63,777 bases of DNA. It comes from a bacterium (lineage in GTDB: Bacteria > Electryoneota > Electryoneia > Electryoneales > Electryoneaceae). Made by a program: the position numbers and the translations under genes. Location of the stretch: positions 1 to 63,777 of the forward strand of contig JAHLLB010000029.1 of NCBI GenBank assembly GCA_020444425.1, read 5' to 3'. Of this stretch, positions 52,809 to 61,790 are shown piece after piece; the stretch's first letter is position 1; every line of letters starts with the position of its first letter. The notes below the pieces were generated by a model, which saw nothing but the letters and a program-made list of their open reading frames with translations, was not told the origin of the DNA and did not search any database.

Positions 52809-55800
52809 TTACTTCTCGTCGCTGAAGTCGAGTTTCGCGAGCTGGTTGTAGTAGCGCATCTTGGCTTCGTTGCTGGCCTGTGCCATGGTTGCGTACAGCT
52901 CGGCGGCTTGCGGATCGGCTTTCTTCAGCATCCGGAAGCGTGTTTCGGCGTCCATGTACTCGGAAACCGGCTGCTTGACTTTCCGGCTGTCGAGCTGCAG
53001 CGGGTTCTTGCCATCGGACGTGAGCGCCGGGTTGTAGCGATACAGGATCCAGGAACCGGTGTCGACCGCCATCTTCATGTGGTCGTGTCCCTTTTCCATG
53101 GCGATGCCGTGCGCGATACAGGTCGAGTAGGCGATGATGATGGACGGGCCATCCCACGCTTCCGCTTCCTGGAACGCCTTGACGGTCTGGGCGTCATTGG
53201 CGCCGATCGCGATCTGGGCGACGTAGACGTTACCGTAGGCCATCGCCATCATGCCGAGATCCTTGCGTGACATCGGCTTACCGCCGGCGGCGAACTTGGC
53301 GACAGCGCCGAGCGGGGTCGCTTTCGAGCACTGGCCGCCGGTGTTTGAATAGACGCCGGTGTCGAGGACGAGCAGGTTGATGTTGCGTCCGGACGCCAGC
53401 ACGTGGTCGAGGCCACCGTAGCCGATGTCGTACGCCCAACCGTCCCCACCAACACTCCACACGCTTTTCTTGACCAGCGAATCCGCGAGGCTGACGAGGT
53501 TGCGGGCCCTGGTATCGGTGTTGCCGGCGAGCTTCTCTTTCAGCTTGGCGACACGGTCACGCTGCGCGAAGATGCCGTCTTCCTCGGACTGGTCGGCGGT
53601 GAGGATCTCGTTGACGAGGTCCGCGCCGATGGTATCTTTCAGGGCGACCATCATGTCGCGGGCGGTTTCAGCCTGCTTGTCGATGGTGAGCCGGAAGCCG
53701 AGGCCGAATTCGGCGGCGTCTTCGAAGAGGCTGTTGTTCCACGCCGGGCCGCGACCGTCCTTGTTGGTCGTGTACGGTGTGGTCGGCAGGTTGCCGCCGT
53801 AAATGGACGAGCAGCCGGTAGCGTTCGCGATCACCGCGCGGTCACCGAACAGCTGGGTCAGCAGCTTGACGTACGGGGTTTCACCGCAACCGGAGCAGGC
53901 GCCGCTGTACTCGAACAGCGGTTCGAGGAACTGGATGCCCTTGACGTTCCGCTTGGTGACGGTCCGGTCCGGCATCGGCAGATCGTTGAGGAAGAAGTCG
54001 TAGTTCTTGCGTTCCTGGTCACGGACCGGCAGCTGCGGGATCATCTCGAGCGCCTTCTTGCCGGACTTCTTGTCGGCAGCCGGGCAGTATTCGGCGCACC
54101 ACATGCAGCCGGTGCAGTCTTCCGCGGCGACCTGGATGGTGTACTTCATGTTTTCGCCGTATTCCTTGCCCTTGTAATCGCAGGACTTGAAGCTGTCCGG
54201 CGCGTCCGCAAGCTTCGCGGCATCGTAGACTTTGGCGCGGATGGCGCTGTGCGGGCAAATCAGGACGCATTTGCCGCACTGGATGCAGATATCGGAATCC
54301 CATTCCGGAATTTCGAGGGCGATGTTGCGCTTCTCGTACTGGGTGGTTCCGGTCGGGAAGGTACCGTCGATCGGCAGTGCGGAAACCGGCAGATCGTCAC
54401 CCTTCTGCTCGATCATCACGCCGAGGACGTCCTTGACGTAATCGGGTGCGTAATCCGGGACGGCCGGGGCGCGGTCGACAGTGCTGGTGACCGTGTCCGG
54501 TACCTTGACTTCGTGCAGGTTGGCGACGGATGCGTCAATCGCCTTGTAGTTCATCTGCACGATCTGTTCACCCTTCTTGCCGTAAGTCTTCTTCGCGGCG
54601 TCCTTGATGGCCTGGATTGCTTCGTCCGGCGGCAGGATACCAGAGATGTAGAAGAAGCAGGTCTGCATGATGGTGTTAATGCGTGCGCCCATGCCGACGT
54701 CTTTCGCGACCTTGTAGGCGTCGGTCACGTAGAACTTCATTTTCTTGCTGACCAGCTGTTCCTGCACAGGCTTCGGCAAGTGATCCCAGACCTCGTCCGG
54801 ACCCCACTGGCAGTTCAGCAGGAAGGTTGCGCCTTCCTGAGCGTCCGCAAGCATCTCATACTTCTCGAGGAAGACCTGCTGGTGGCAGGCGATGAACTGC
54901 GGGTCGCTGATGAGGTAGATCGACTTGATCGGACGCGGCCCGAAGCGCAGGTGGCTGGTGGTAATCGCGCCGGACTTCTTCGAGTCGTAGACGAAGTAGC
55001 CCTGGGCGAAGTTTTCGGTGCCTTCGCCGATGATCTTGATGCTGTTCTTGTTTGCGCCGACGGTGCCGTCCGCGCCGAGGCCGTAGAACTTGCCGCGGAA
55101 GACATCATCCGGTTCAACGCTGAACCTCGGATCGTAATCGAGCGACAGGTTGGTGACGTCGTCCTTGATGCCGATGGTGAAGTTGGTCCGTGGCTTTGCG
55201 GTGGCGAGGTTGTCGAACACAGCCTTGACCATCGCCGGGGTGAATTCCTTGGAAGACAGACCGTAGCGGCCGCCGACGATCACCGGACGCTGTTTGAGCG
55301 TGGTGGTCTCTTCGCGGTAGCCGGCGTCGATGGCGTGCACGACGTCCATGTACAGCGGCTCGCCACCTGCGCCCGGCTCTTTCGTGCGGTCGAGCACGGC
55401 GATCTTCTGCACGGTGTCCGGCAGCGCGTTGAGGAAGGCTTCGACCGGGAACGGGCGATAGAGGCGGACGTTGAGGACGCCGACCTTTTCACCCTTGGCC
55501 TGCAGGAATTCGACGGTTTCGATCGCGGTCTGGACGGCGGAGCCCATCAGCACGACGACCTTTTCGGCGTCGTCGGGGCCGAAATATTCGACCAGGCTGT
55601 ACTTGCGTCCGACGAGCTTGGCGAACTCGTCCATGGTTTCCTGCACGATGCCCGGGACGGCGGTGTAGAACTTGTTCGCGGATTCACGGGCCTGGAAGAA
55701 CACGTCCGGGTTCTGGCTCGAGCCACGCAGGACCGGCTTGTCCGGGTTGAGGGCGCGTTCGCGGTGCGCAATTACGAGGTCGTCGGTGATCATCTGACGC

Positions 55801-56375
55801 ATCACGTCATCGCTGAGCGGCTCGATTTTCTGGACTTCGTGCGAGGTGCGGAAGCCGTCGAAGAAGTGTACGAACGGGACACGGGACTTGAGCGAGGCGG
55901 CTTGGGAAATCAGCGCCATGTCCATGACTTCCTGCACGCTGTTCGATCCGAGCAGCGCCCATCCGGTGGAGCGGACGGCGTTGATGTCGCTGTGGTCGCC
56001 GAAGATGGACAGGGCGTGCGTCGCGACAGTACGGGCGGACACGTGGAAGACGGTGCTGGTCAGTTCACCGGCGATCTTGAACATCGTCGGGATCATCAGC
56101 AGCAAGCCCTGGGAGGCGGTAAAGGTTGTGGTCAGCGATCCGGTTTGCAGGGCGCCATGCACAGCGGCGGATGCGCCACCCTCGGACTGCATTTCCTGGA
56201 CACGAGTGATCGAACCCCAGAGATTCTTGATACCTTTCGCCATCCACTCGTCGGCCCACTCGCCCATGTTGGAGGACGGTGTGATCGGGTAGATCGCAGC
56301 GATCTCGTTGGTTCGGTAGGCAACGTATGCGGCGGCTTCGTTGCCGTCGATGGTGACGTACCGTTTGTCGGCCAT
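52809..56375 (-). CDS. nifJ: Pyruvate:ferredoxin (flavodoxin) oxidoreductase
   Basis: Oxidatively decarboxylates pyruvate to acetyl-CoA, CO2 and reduced ferredoxin or flavodoxin. The 1188-residue single-chain enzyme has the fused domain order: pyrimidine domain (NEAAAYVAYRTNEIAAIYPI), central domains, two ferredoxin motifs CIQCGKCVLICP (about 695) and CTGCMWCAEYCP (about 752), then the thiamine-diphosphate domain with SGACSGCGETPYVKLL, GDGWAYDIGYGGLDHVLA (about 976) and DTGVYSNTGGQ (about 1010). A GAGGAGA site precedes the ATG at 56375. A perfect 16-bp palindrome lies about 80 bp upstream. Its presence beside a caa3 oxidase elsewhere in the window suggests facultative metabolism. Confidence 0.97.
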   Translation of the reverse strand: MADKRYVTIDGNEAAAYVAYRTNEIAAIYPITPSSNMGEWADEWMAKGIKNLWGSITRVQEMQSEGGASAAVHGALQTGSLTTTFTASQGLLLMIPTMFKIAGELTSTVFHVSARTVATHALSIFGDHSDINAVRSTGWALLGSNSVQEVMDMALISQAASLKSRVPFVHFFDGFRTSHEVQKIEPLSDDVMRQMITDDLVIAHRERALNPDKPVLRGSSQNPDVFFQARESANKFYTAVPGIVQETMDEFAKLVGRKYSLVEYFGPDDAEKVVVLMGSAVQTAIETVEFLQAKGEKVGVLNVRLYRPFPVEAFLNALPDTVQKIAVLDRTKEPGAGGEPLYMDVVHAIDAGYREETTTLKQRPVIVGGRYGLSSKEFTPAMVKAVFDNLATAKPRTNFTIGIKDDVTNLSLDYDPRFSVEPDDVFRGKFYGLGADGTVGANKNSIKIIGEGTENFAQGYFVYDSKKSGAITTSHLRFGPRPIKSIYLISDPQFIACHQQVFLEKYEMLADAQEGATFLLNCQWGPDEVWDHLPKPVQEQLVSKKMKFYVTDAYKVAKDVGMGARINTIMQTCFFYISGILPPDEAIQAIKDAAKKTYGKKGEQIVQMNYKAIDASVANLHEVKVPDTVTSTVDRAPAVPDYAPDYVKDVLGVMIEQKGDDLPVSALPIDGTFPTGTTQYEKRNIALEIPEWDSDICIQCGKCVLICPHSAIRAKVYDAAKLADAPDSFKSCDYKGKEYGENMKYTIQVAAEDCTGCMWCAEYCPAADKKSGKKALEMIPQLPVRDQERKNYDFFLNDLPMPDRTVTKRNVKGIQFLEPLFEYSGACSGCGETPYVKLLTQLFGDRAVIANATGCSSIYGGNLPTTPYTTNKDGRGPAWNNSLFEDAAEFGLGFRLTIDKQAETARDMMVALKDTIGADLVNEILTADQSEEDGIFAQRDRVAKLKEKLAGNTDTRARNLVSLADSLVKKSVWSVGGDGWAYDIGYGGLDHVLASGRNINLLVLDTGVYSNTGGQCSKATPLGAVAKFAAGGKPMSRKDLGMMAMAYGNVYVAQIAIGANDAQTVKAFQEAEAWDGPSIIIAYSTCIAHGIAMEKGHDHMKMAVDTGSWILYRYNPALTSDGKNPLQLDSRKVKQPVSEYMDAETRFRMLKKADPQAAELYATMAQASNEAKMRYYNQLAKLDFSDEK

Positions 56376-56920
56376 GCTATCTCCTCTACCTGTCGAATTG
56401 CGGTGCAAGCTTGTGGCCCAGTGTGACGGTGCTGATGCTCCGTTCACATTATCTCGCTATTCGAATAGCGGGAAAAGGTTGGATCGGGGCCGGACGCAGA
56501 CGCCGCGTGCGTTTTTGCAAGGTTGGCGGCAAGGATGCCTGTGAAGAATATCGCAAAGATCTGTTGGTTCTGCAATAACCCCACGGTGTTAGCCACTTCT
56601 AATCCTTGAAGTCGTTTGCTATCAACGGCTTCGGGGGGATTATGGAGTCGATTTTCACGTGCGCGAACTTCTCCCAGCACCCCTGAAACGTGGTCGAAAC
56701 CGGGTATGTTGTGAAGAACTTCACACAAAGTGGAGTTGAATCTTCGTTTCCCTCCCAGTCCGGCAAAGATGCGGGTTTAGAACGGGTGGAACAAGAGGAG
56801 GGAGACGGGAATCGGCGGGTGAAACAGGGAAATGCTTGCACCCAAACAGAGGCTGGTATAGATTGTTCAAAACAATCGAATCACTCGAACTGGTATCAAT
56901 CATTAAAATCTGGATGAACG
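56376..56920. other. Divergent gap upstream of nifJ with two symmetric sites
   Basis: A perfect palindrome lies at 56455-56470 and a GATTGTT-CAA-AACAATC inverted repeat at 56861-56877, 44 bp before the next start. None of the hairpin families occurs in this 545-bp gap. Confidence 0.5.
56455..56470. promoter_or_regulatory. 16-bp perfect palindrome upstream of nifJ
   Basis: CGCTATTCGAATAGCG, fully self-complementary with no loop, about 80 bp before the nifJ start. It is the shape expected for a homodimeric regulator. I do not recognise it as a standard FNR or Rex site. Regulatory function is inferred. Confidence 0.45.
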
Positions 56921-57283
56921 ATGGTGTCTGTATTGAAACGAGTGTTCGCCGCCGCCTTCGCCGGTCTGTTCTGTTCGACTCTCGCCGCGCAACCCCTTGA
57001 ACTTCTCTGGTTCCGGGATGATTATCCCCGGGGCTACGGGTCGTACACGGATGTCCCCACGGACGTTGTGTACAACGGCGATCGCCTGGTTGTGGCCGGA
57101 TATGGTTTCGATCCCGGAGACTATCTGTTCCGCGCAACGATCTCCAGCTATACACCGGCGGGTGACCGGCTGACGTTCTATCCGCTTGATGTCGGCTATA
57201 CGGGTTCATGGTCGCGAAGCGTGAAGGCAATGGCACGATTCAGTTGTACACGGATGAGTTTTCAGTGGTTGGTGATAGCTTAA
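56921..57283 (+). CDS. N-terminal fragment of a frameshifted T9SS cargo gene
   Basis: A 120-residue frame with signal VSVLKRVFAAAFAGLFCSTLAAQ and the first propeller unit (DYPRGYGSYTDVPTDVVYNG). The frame goes wrong after about SWSRSV and the homologous sequence continues from about 57215 in the next frame, entry 57208-58137. A one-base loss near 57205-57225 explains both. It could be a true pseudogene or a sequencing or assembly error. The closest paralogue in the window is the intact gene at 60285. Confidence 0.75.
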   Translation: MVSVLKRVFAAAFAGLFCSTLAAQPLELLWFRDDYPRGYGSYTDVPTDVVYNGDRLVVAGYGFDPGDYLFRATISSYTPAGDRLTFYPLDVGYTGSWSRSVKAMARFSCTRMSFQWLVIA

Positions 57284-58137
57284 GTACATCACGTTTGCCG
57301 TTCGCCGATCTCGACAACTGGTGGCGACCCTACGTGGATCTGAGCACAAGCGGACGAATCTTCGTGGCCAACGACATGCTGATTCGCGGGTACGAGAGTG
57401 ACGGTTCAACGCTGGCTTGGTCGAGTTCGTTACCCGGTACTGTCACGTGTGTTCGCTGCTTCGACGGGCTCGGTGTCCTGGTCGCCAGCCGGGTATCCGG
57501 TCTCGGAGCAGTTCTGACTCGATACAGCGAAGACGGGGATGAGTTGTGGAGTGAAGTCTGGCCACAAGTATTAGCAATCACGGACATGGAACGGTTGGCG
57601 GATGGACGGTTATTGATGATCGGACAGGCGCAGTATGGCGAAGAACGGATTCACATTGCCTGCTATTCTCCGACTGGTGAGATGCTGTGGGTATGGCAGG
57701 GCCGGTCCGGATACACTTCGATCGCAATGACGCTGCTTTCGGACAATCATTTCATTCTCACTGGATATCGAGACAACCGTCAATGGCAGTACTTTATGTA
57801 CCTCGCGGAATTCGCGATTACGGACAATCCGAACAGTGGGGTTGGTGAACGCGAAACCATGCCCATTGACGAAGTATGGTTGTTGCCGGTGTACCCGAAT
57901 CCGTTCAACGTATCCGCATCAGTTTCGCTATCACTGAATCGAATGTCCAAGGTGAATCTGACACTGTATGATCTGCTCGGTCGGCCGGTGCGGACGTTGG
58001 CCCAAAATCAGCAGCTCAGTGCGGGTGAGCACCGGTTCGCGGTGGACGGCGCGGGGTTGGCGTCGGGGACGTACATCCTGTCACTGGATGCTGGCACGGC
58101 CGGGGTGCGTTCGCGGCGGATTACGCTGGTGAAGTAG
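57208..58137 (+). CDS. C-terminal fragment of the frameshifted T9SS cargo gene
   Basis: A 309-residue frame without its own signal peptide or ribosome-binding site. It contains propeller-like units (LLMIGQAQYGEERIHIACYS, LWVWQGRSGYTSIAMTLL) and a sorting domain (PVYPNPFNVSASVSLSLN to SRRITLVK). It aligns by eye with the C-terminal two thirds of the protein at 60285, which shares WxWxGR and the DLLGR and AGEHR positions in the sorting domain. It is probably expressed only if the frameshift is not real. Confidence 0.75.
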   Translation: MVAKREGNGTIQLYTDEFSVVGDSLSTSRLPFADLDNWWRPYVDLSTSGRIFVANDMLIRGYESDGSTLAWSSSLPGTVTCVRCFDGLGVLVASRVSGLGAVLTRYSEDGDELWSEVWPQVLAITDMERLADGRLLMIGQAQYGEERIHIACYSPTGEMLWVWQGRSGYTSIAMTLLSDNHFILTGYRDNRQWQYFMYLAEFAITDNPNSGVGERETMPIDEVWLLPVYPNPFNVSASVSLSLNRMSKVNLTLYDLLGRPVRTLAQNQQLSAGEHRFAVDGAGLASGTYILSLDAGTAGVRSRRITLVK

Positions 58138-58566
58138 GTGATCCACGTGTGGCGCGTCCGCGTCAGCAGGATCGTCGGGGCAAACTAGCAAAGGCACACA
58201 TACCACGGACTGAAGTCCGTGGTATTTCTGTTGGTACAGCCCACAGATAGTCCATACCACGGGGGACATGTGAACGGATTGGGGCTGGTGCTTTGATGTG
58301 ATGAGTTTGATTGAAGCCTGTCGATGAATCGTTGATCAAACATGCAAGCCGTTCACTTGTCCCCTCTGGCGGTTGGTGGAACGGGGACAACTGTGGCACA
58401 AGCCAGTCTGTGTGTTGAACTCACCTGCCGGAACGATCTGGCAACTCATGACATCCATCGTCTGCAAGTGCCACAGATGTCCCCGGGGAGTCGCTTGTCC
58501 GCGTTGTCAAAGCCAACACGGGCAAGAGCTATCCGCAGTCCGTAGCCTGTCTACCATCGTCCGTGA
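58138..58566. repeat. CACGGACTGAAGTCCGTG hairpin, long GGGGACA element, family D
   Basis: A perfect hairpin CACGGAC-TGAA-GTCCGTG lies at about 58203-58220. A long element runs from AAGCCGTTCACTTGTCCCC (about 58346) through GGGGACAACTGTGGCA to TGCCACAGATGTCCCC (about 58470-58485), related to 29206-29335. A family D copy (loop AAA) lies at about 58499-58525. No gene is seen. Confidence 0.7.
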
Positions 58567-59910
58567 CTACGTCCCGAAATCGAGAGTGGCCTGGTTGATC
58601 TCGAAGGTGAAGTCAGCCGGATCGCCGAACCATTCGTAGATGGCGAAGAAGTACGATCCTGGCAAATAGAAAGCGCGGTGACGGACATTCATGTCGAGGT
58701 CGGAATCGTCGATTTCTTCGTGCATCACGAGTTCGTCCGGACCGTAAATCGCGAGCACCGGATCGCCTGTCTGAGACAGCAATTCGATGGTGTAGTCACC
58801 AGCGGATTCGATCTCGAGCTTGTACCACTTGGCAGTGCCGTCGTTGGGGAATTCGCCGGTGATGTGTGTTCCGAGGGTCATGCCGGGCATCTCGGCCGGA
58901 CGTGGCGGGTTGGCCAGCGCGAGGTTGACGTCGGTGACTTGACCGGAGCCCATGCGTTCGAGCGAATGGACCACGCTTCCGCCTCGTTCCGTCAACGTAG
59001 CCATCGCAAAGCGTTCCCCCGGGTAATCGACCAGCCCTTCGTGCTTGAGGAAATCCATGTACTGGCGGTAGACCGGATCGGCGCCGTATTCGTCGAACAG
59101 GTTCGCGGCGGCGTCGGGGCCCTGGGCGATTTCGTGCAGCAGCAGGTCCATGCCTTGCGCCATGATCACCTGCGAGAGGACGGAATCGGTGAGGTGGCCT
59201 TCAATCTTGGACGATTGACCGCTTCCGGATCGAGTGAGCGTGCGCTCGATGGCGCCTGAGACGGTTCCGGCGGTTTGCACGTCTCCGCTGCGGCGGTTGA
59301 CCAGTTCGGCGAAGCTGCGCGGATCGTATTGCGATCCCTTCAGGATGTGGAGGATCGAGGTCAGGTAGCCGGGCGAGGCGATCATGACGCCGATAATCAG
59401 CACGGCGATGATGGTGATGAAGGTGTTACGCTGGTGGTAGGCCGCGAACACAATCGCCGAGAGGCTGATCAGCATCGGCGGGATGGTGACGACGGGGGTT
59501 GGGGCGTTGAAGAACGGATTGACCAGATGCATCGTAAACGAGATCATCGCGGTCAGCACTCCGACGCCGAACGAGATGACCAGCATCGTCTGCATCGCGA
59601 TGAAGCGGTCGCTGGCTCTCCGGCCGCCGGGAGCTGCGCCGCGTCTGCTACCACGCCGTTCGACGACGGTCCCGTTCTGTCCGCCAGAAGATGGCATCGG
59701 GATGTCGGAATCGACGGTATAGCTGCCGTTCCGTTGTTCCCCGTTGCCGACATTGAGTTCGCTTTCCGGCAGATCGCCGGGAAGTGCAGCGTTCCGGTGT
59801 TCACGCCGGCGCATGGTCTGCGTCCACACCATCACCGCTTGCGCGGTGGATTGCAGCCGTCTCAGCGAACGAGACCCACGTTGCCGTGGGATTCGCGTTT
59901 CCTGTTCCAT
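58567..59910 (-). CDS. Membrane protein with basic cytoplasmic N-terminus and C-terminal PPC-like domain
   Basis: A 447-residue protein. Residues 1-105 are basic and low in complexity (RRGSRRGAAPGGRRASDR). Three helices follow at about 107-130, 141-160 and 164-182, then an outer domain. Near residues 350-440 there is a PPC/pre-peptidase-like beta sandwich (AKWYKLEIESAGDYTIELLS, GDPVLAIYGPDELV, LPGSYFFAIYEW). Such domains are usually found on secreted proteases, but here no protease domain is present. The ATG at 59910 has GAGGTG upstream; a longer frame upstream is rejected. Confidence 0.75.
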   Translation of the reverse strand: MEQETRIPRQRGSRSLRRLQSTAQAVMVWTQTMRRREHRNAALPGDLPESELNVGNGEQRNGSYTVDSDIPMPSSGGQNGTVVERRGSRRGAAPGGRRASDRFIAMQTMLVISFGVGVLTAMISFTMHLVNPFFNAPTPVVTIPPMLISLSAIVFAAYHQRNTFITIIAVLIIGVMIASPGYLTSILHILKGSQYDPRSFAELVNRRSGDVQTAGTVSGAIERTLTRSGSGQSSKIEGHLTDSVLSQVIMAQGMDLLLHEIAQGPDAAANLFDEYGADPVYRQYMDFLKHEGLVDYPGERFAMATLTERGGSVVHSLERMGSGQVTDVNLALANPPRPAEMPGMTLGTHITGEFPNDGTAKWYKLEIESAGDYTIELLSQTGDPVLAIYGPDELVMHEEIDDSDLDMNVRHRAFYLPGSYFFAIYEWFGDPADFTFEINQATLDFGT

Positions 59911-60284
59911 GGTACACCTCGAAAGAAAAAACTGCCTCGCCGAAAAGTAGGATATCCTAACATAGAGAACAAGAGAAACGCGGAAAGTGAGGATTATCAC
60001 TCGGAGACGCGGGTTAGGAACGCGTTCAAACGCGATCATGACGGGAACTGTAGAAACGAAAGAATAGAAATATCCGTAATACCCGAAACGGGTCGTTTCC
60101 AGCAAGATCATCATTTGTACAGATCGAGCTGGACAGGTCTGAATGGTGGGTGATTTCGCGAGCAGCTGCTGTGGCAAAATCGGGTTCAGAAGGAGCGGGT
60201 GTTTGACATGAAAAGTTGCTCTTCTTACGTTATGACTATTGAAACCGAACCTATGTTTGAGTCTATATATAACCCGGAGGGTGT
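59911..60284. other. Divergent gap of 374 bp with no recognised repeat
   Basis: This AT-rich stretch (about 59930-60120 and 60200-60270) probably holds promoters for both flanking genes. A TTGACA word at 60203-60208 has only a weak partner 17 bases on, so I do not call a promoter. GGAGGG precedes the next start. Confidence 0.4.
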
Positions 60285-61715
60285 ATGAAACGGGCCTTTT
60301 CCGTGCTGTGTCTCCTCTTCGCCTGTGTTGCCGCGCAGGCTCAGCTTCAACCCCCGCAGATCGAATTTGACTGGATGCGTACGCCGTACACACCGACGCC
60401 GGGATACTACCGGGGGGCACATGATGTGCTTTTCGAGCCGGGAGGCGGATTTACGGTGCTTGAAACTCGGGGGGCATCCGGCGAACCCGGGCATATTCTG
60501 TATCTTACGCAGTGTAATGAGGAAGGGTCCGAAGTCCAGAGTCTGCCGTTGTTATATAGCCCGGATGTGTCGCACTTCAACGACCTGATCCGGCTATCCG
60601 ATGGCTCGGTTGTGGTTTCAGGATCTCTCAAAGAGTACTTCGTGCAGGTGGATCACGCGTTTCTAGGATGCATCAGGCCTGACTATACGATTGCCTGGCA
60701 ACACCGCTACAATGGACTTTACGACGGATATGGTTACAGTCTGGGCGATGTGGGTGTGAAGCGGCCTGCTGCGGAGGACGATACATTAATTTACCAGGTT
60801 CGCTACCATGAATATTACAACAATAGCGAACACAAATGGATCGAATTGTATACGGGTGCCGGAGTATTGGTGGATACGTTGAGCATACCGCCGGGACAAC
60901 AGGACAGGGACTTTGATCTTATCCTGACACTGGATTCGGGGAATATTCTGTTTTCTGAGTATATGACACTCGGAGAGTATTCAATCACCGGGCAATCCGT
61001 GCTATGGACTGTGACGCCGCCGGCGTCAATTGAAAAGCTGATTCATTCTCCGAGAGTCGGATGTATTGCCTCTATCGTGAGTAATACGGGTGAGACGTCC
61101 AGCCTGATTCATTACAGCGACGATGGTGCAGTACTCTGGCAGCAGGATTTCCCAGGCATGAAGATTAAAGATATAGCGTATGCAGATTCGTTGACACTGG
61201 TTTACGCCGCGTATCCGTTTCAAGTCTCCGGTCGCATGGAGCTTGGCAGGATAAACCAGTTTGGCGAGGTGATGTGGACTTGGGAAGGCCGCCAGAATTA
61301 CCAACCGGTTGCTTTGGATGTAGGTCCGGGAGGCCAATTGATGGTGGCTGGAACCAGCAGTGGCTATCAGGATACGAACTATTTCCTCGCTCGTTTCCAG
61401 CTACCGAACCCGAACCGTCCGCCCGAGGATTCAGCCCCGCCGAGCGTATCGATCTCGCCGCTGAATGTGTATCCGAATCCATTCAATGCGTCGGCGTCCA
61501 TACGGGTGATGTTGGATCGTGCAGCGCCGGTGACGATGCGGATGGTGGATTTGCTTGGACGCTCAGTACAGACGGTGTACGACAATCGAATGCTGACAGC
61601 TGGCGAGCACCGGGTCACGGTGGACGGCGCGGAGTTGCCTTCCGGAACATACTTCCTGCAGCTGCAGTCGGGGGATTCGGTACCGGTGACGCAGCGGATC
61701 ACACTTGTGAAGTAG
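60285..61715 (+). CDS. T9SS sorting domain protein, intact paralogue of the frameshifted gene
   Basis: A 476-residue secreted protein with signal MKRAFSVLCLLFACVAAQAQ. The propeller-like body contains LIRLSDGSVVVSGSLKEYFV and MWTWEGRQNYQPVALDVG. The sorting domain is LNVYPNPFNASASIRVMLD to TQRITLVK. GGAGGG lies upstream of the ATG and a terminator 30 bp past the stop. The aligned paralogue at 56921-58137 is broken, so this copy may be the functional one. Confidence 0.9.
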   Translation: MKRAFSVLCLLFACVAAQAQLQPPQIEFDWMRTPYTPTPGYYRGAHDVLFEPGGGFTVLETRGASGEPGHILYLTQCNEEGSEVQSLPLLYSPDVSHFNDLIRLSDGSVVVSGSLKEYFVQVDHAFLGCIRPDYTIAWQHRYNGLYDGYGYSLGDVGVKRPAAEDDTLIYQVRYHEYYNNSEHKWIELYTGAGVLVDTLSIPPGQQDRDFDLILTLDSGNILFSEYMTLGEYSITGQSVLWTVTPPASIEKLIHSPRVGCIASIVSNTGETSSLIHYSDDGAVLWQQDFPGMKIKDIAYADSLTLVYAAYPFQVSGRMELGRINQFGEVMWTWEGRQNYQPVALDVGPGGQLMVAGTSSGYQDTNYFLARFQLPNPNRPPEDSAPPSVSISPLNVYPNPFNASASIRVMLDRAAPVTMRMVDLLGRSVQTVYDNRMLTAGEHRVTVDGAELPSGTYFLQLQSGDSVPVTQRITLVK

Positions 61716-61743
61716 GCGCAACGGTGGGTGATTTCAAAAGTTC

Positions 61744-61776
61744 GGCCCTGTTCAACAATCTGGACAGGGCTTTTTC
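61744..61776 (+). terminator. Rho-independent terminator between convergent genes
   Basis: GCCCTGT (61745-61751), 12-base loop, ACAGGGC (61764-61770), then TTTTT. It ends the gene at 60285. The next gene, on the opposite strand, ends 15 bp away. Confidence 0.85.
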
Positions 61777-61790
61777 TGTTGCCAGTTGTT

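Noticed and set aside
53403..56426. Open frame of 1007 codons on the plus strand across nifJ
   Set aside because: It is fully antisense to nifJ, which has all PFOR motifs. Long shadow frames are common at this GC content, and the translated protein has no recognisable pattern.
60203..60231. TTGACA-type promoter upstream of the T9SS gene at 60285
   Set aside because: The -10 partner is poor, and many FCB bacteria do not use standard E. coli-like promoters, so the call would be unsupported.
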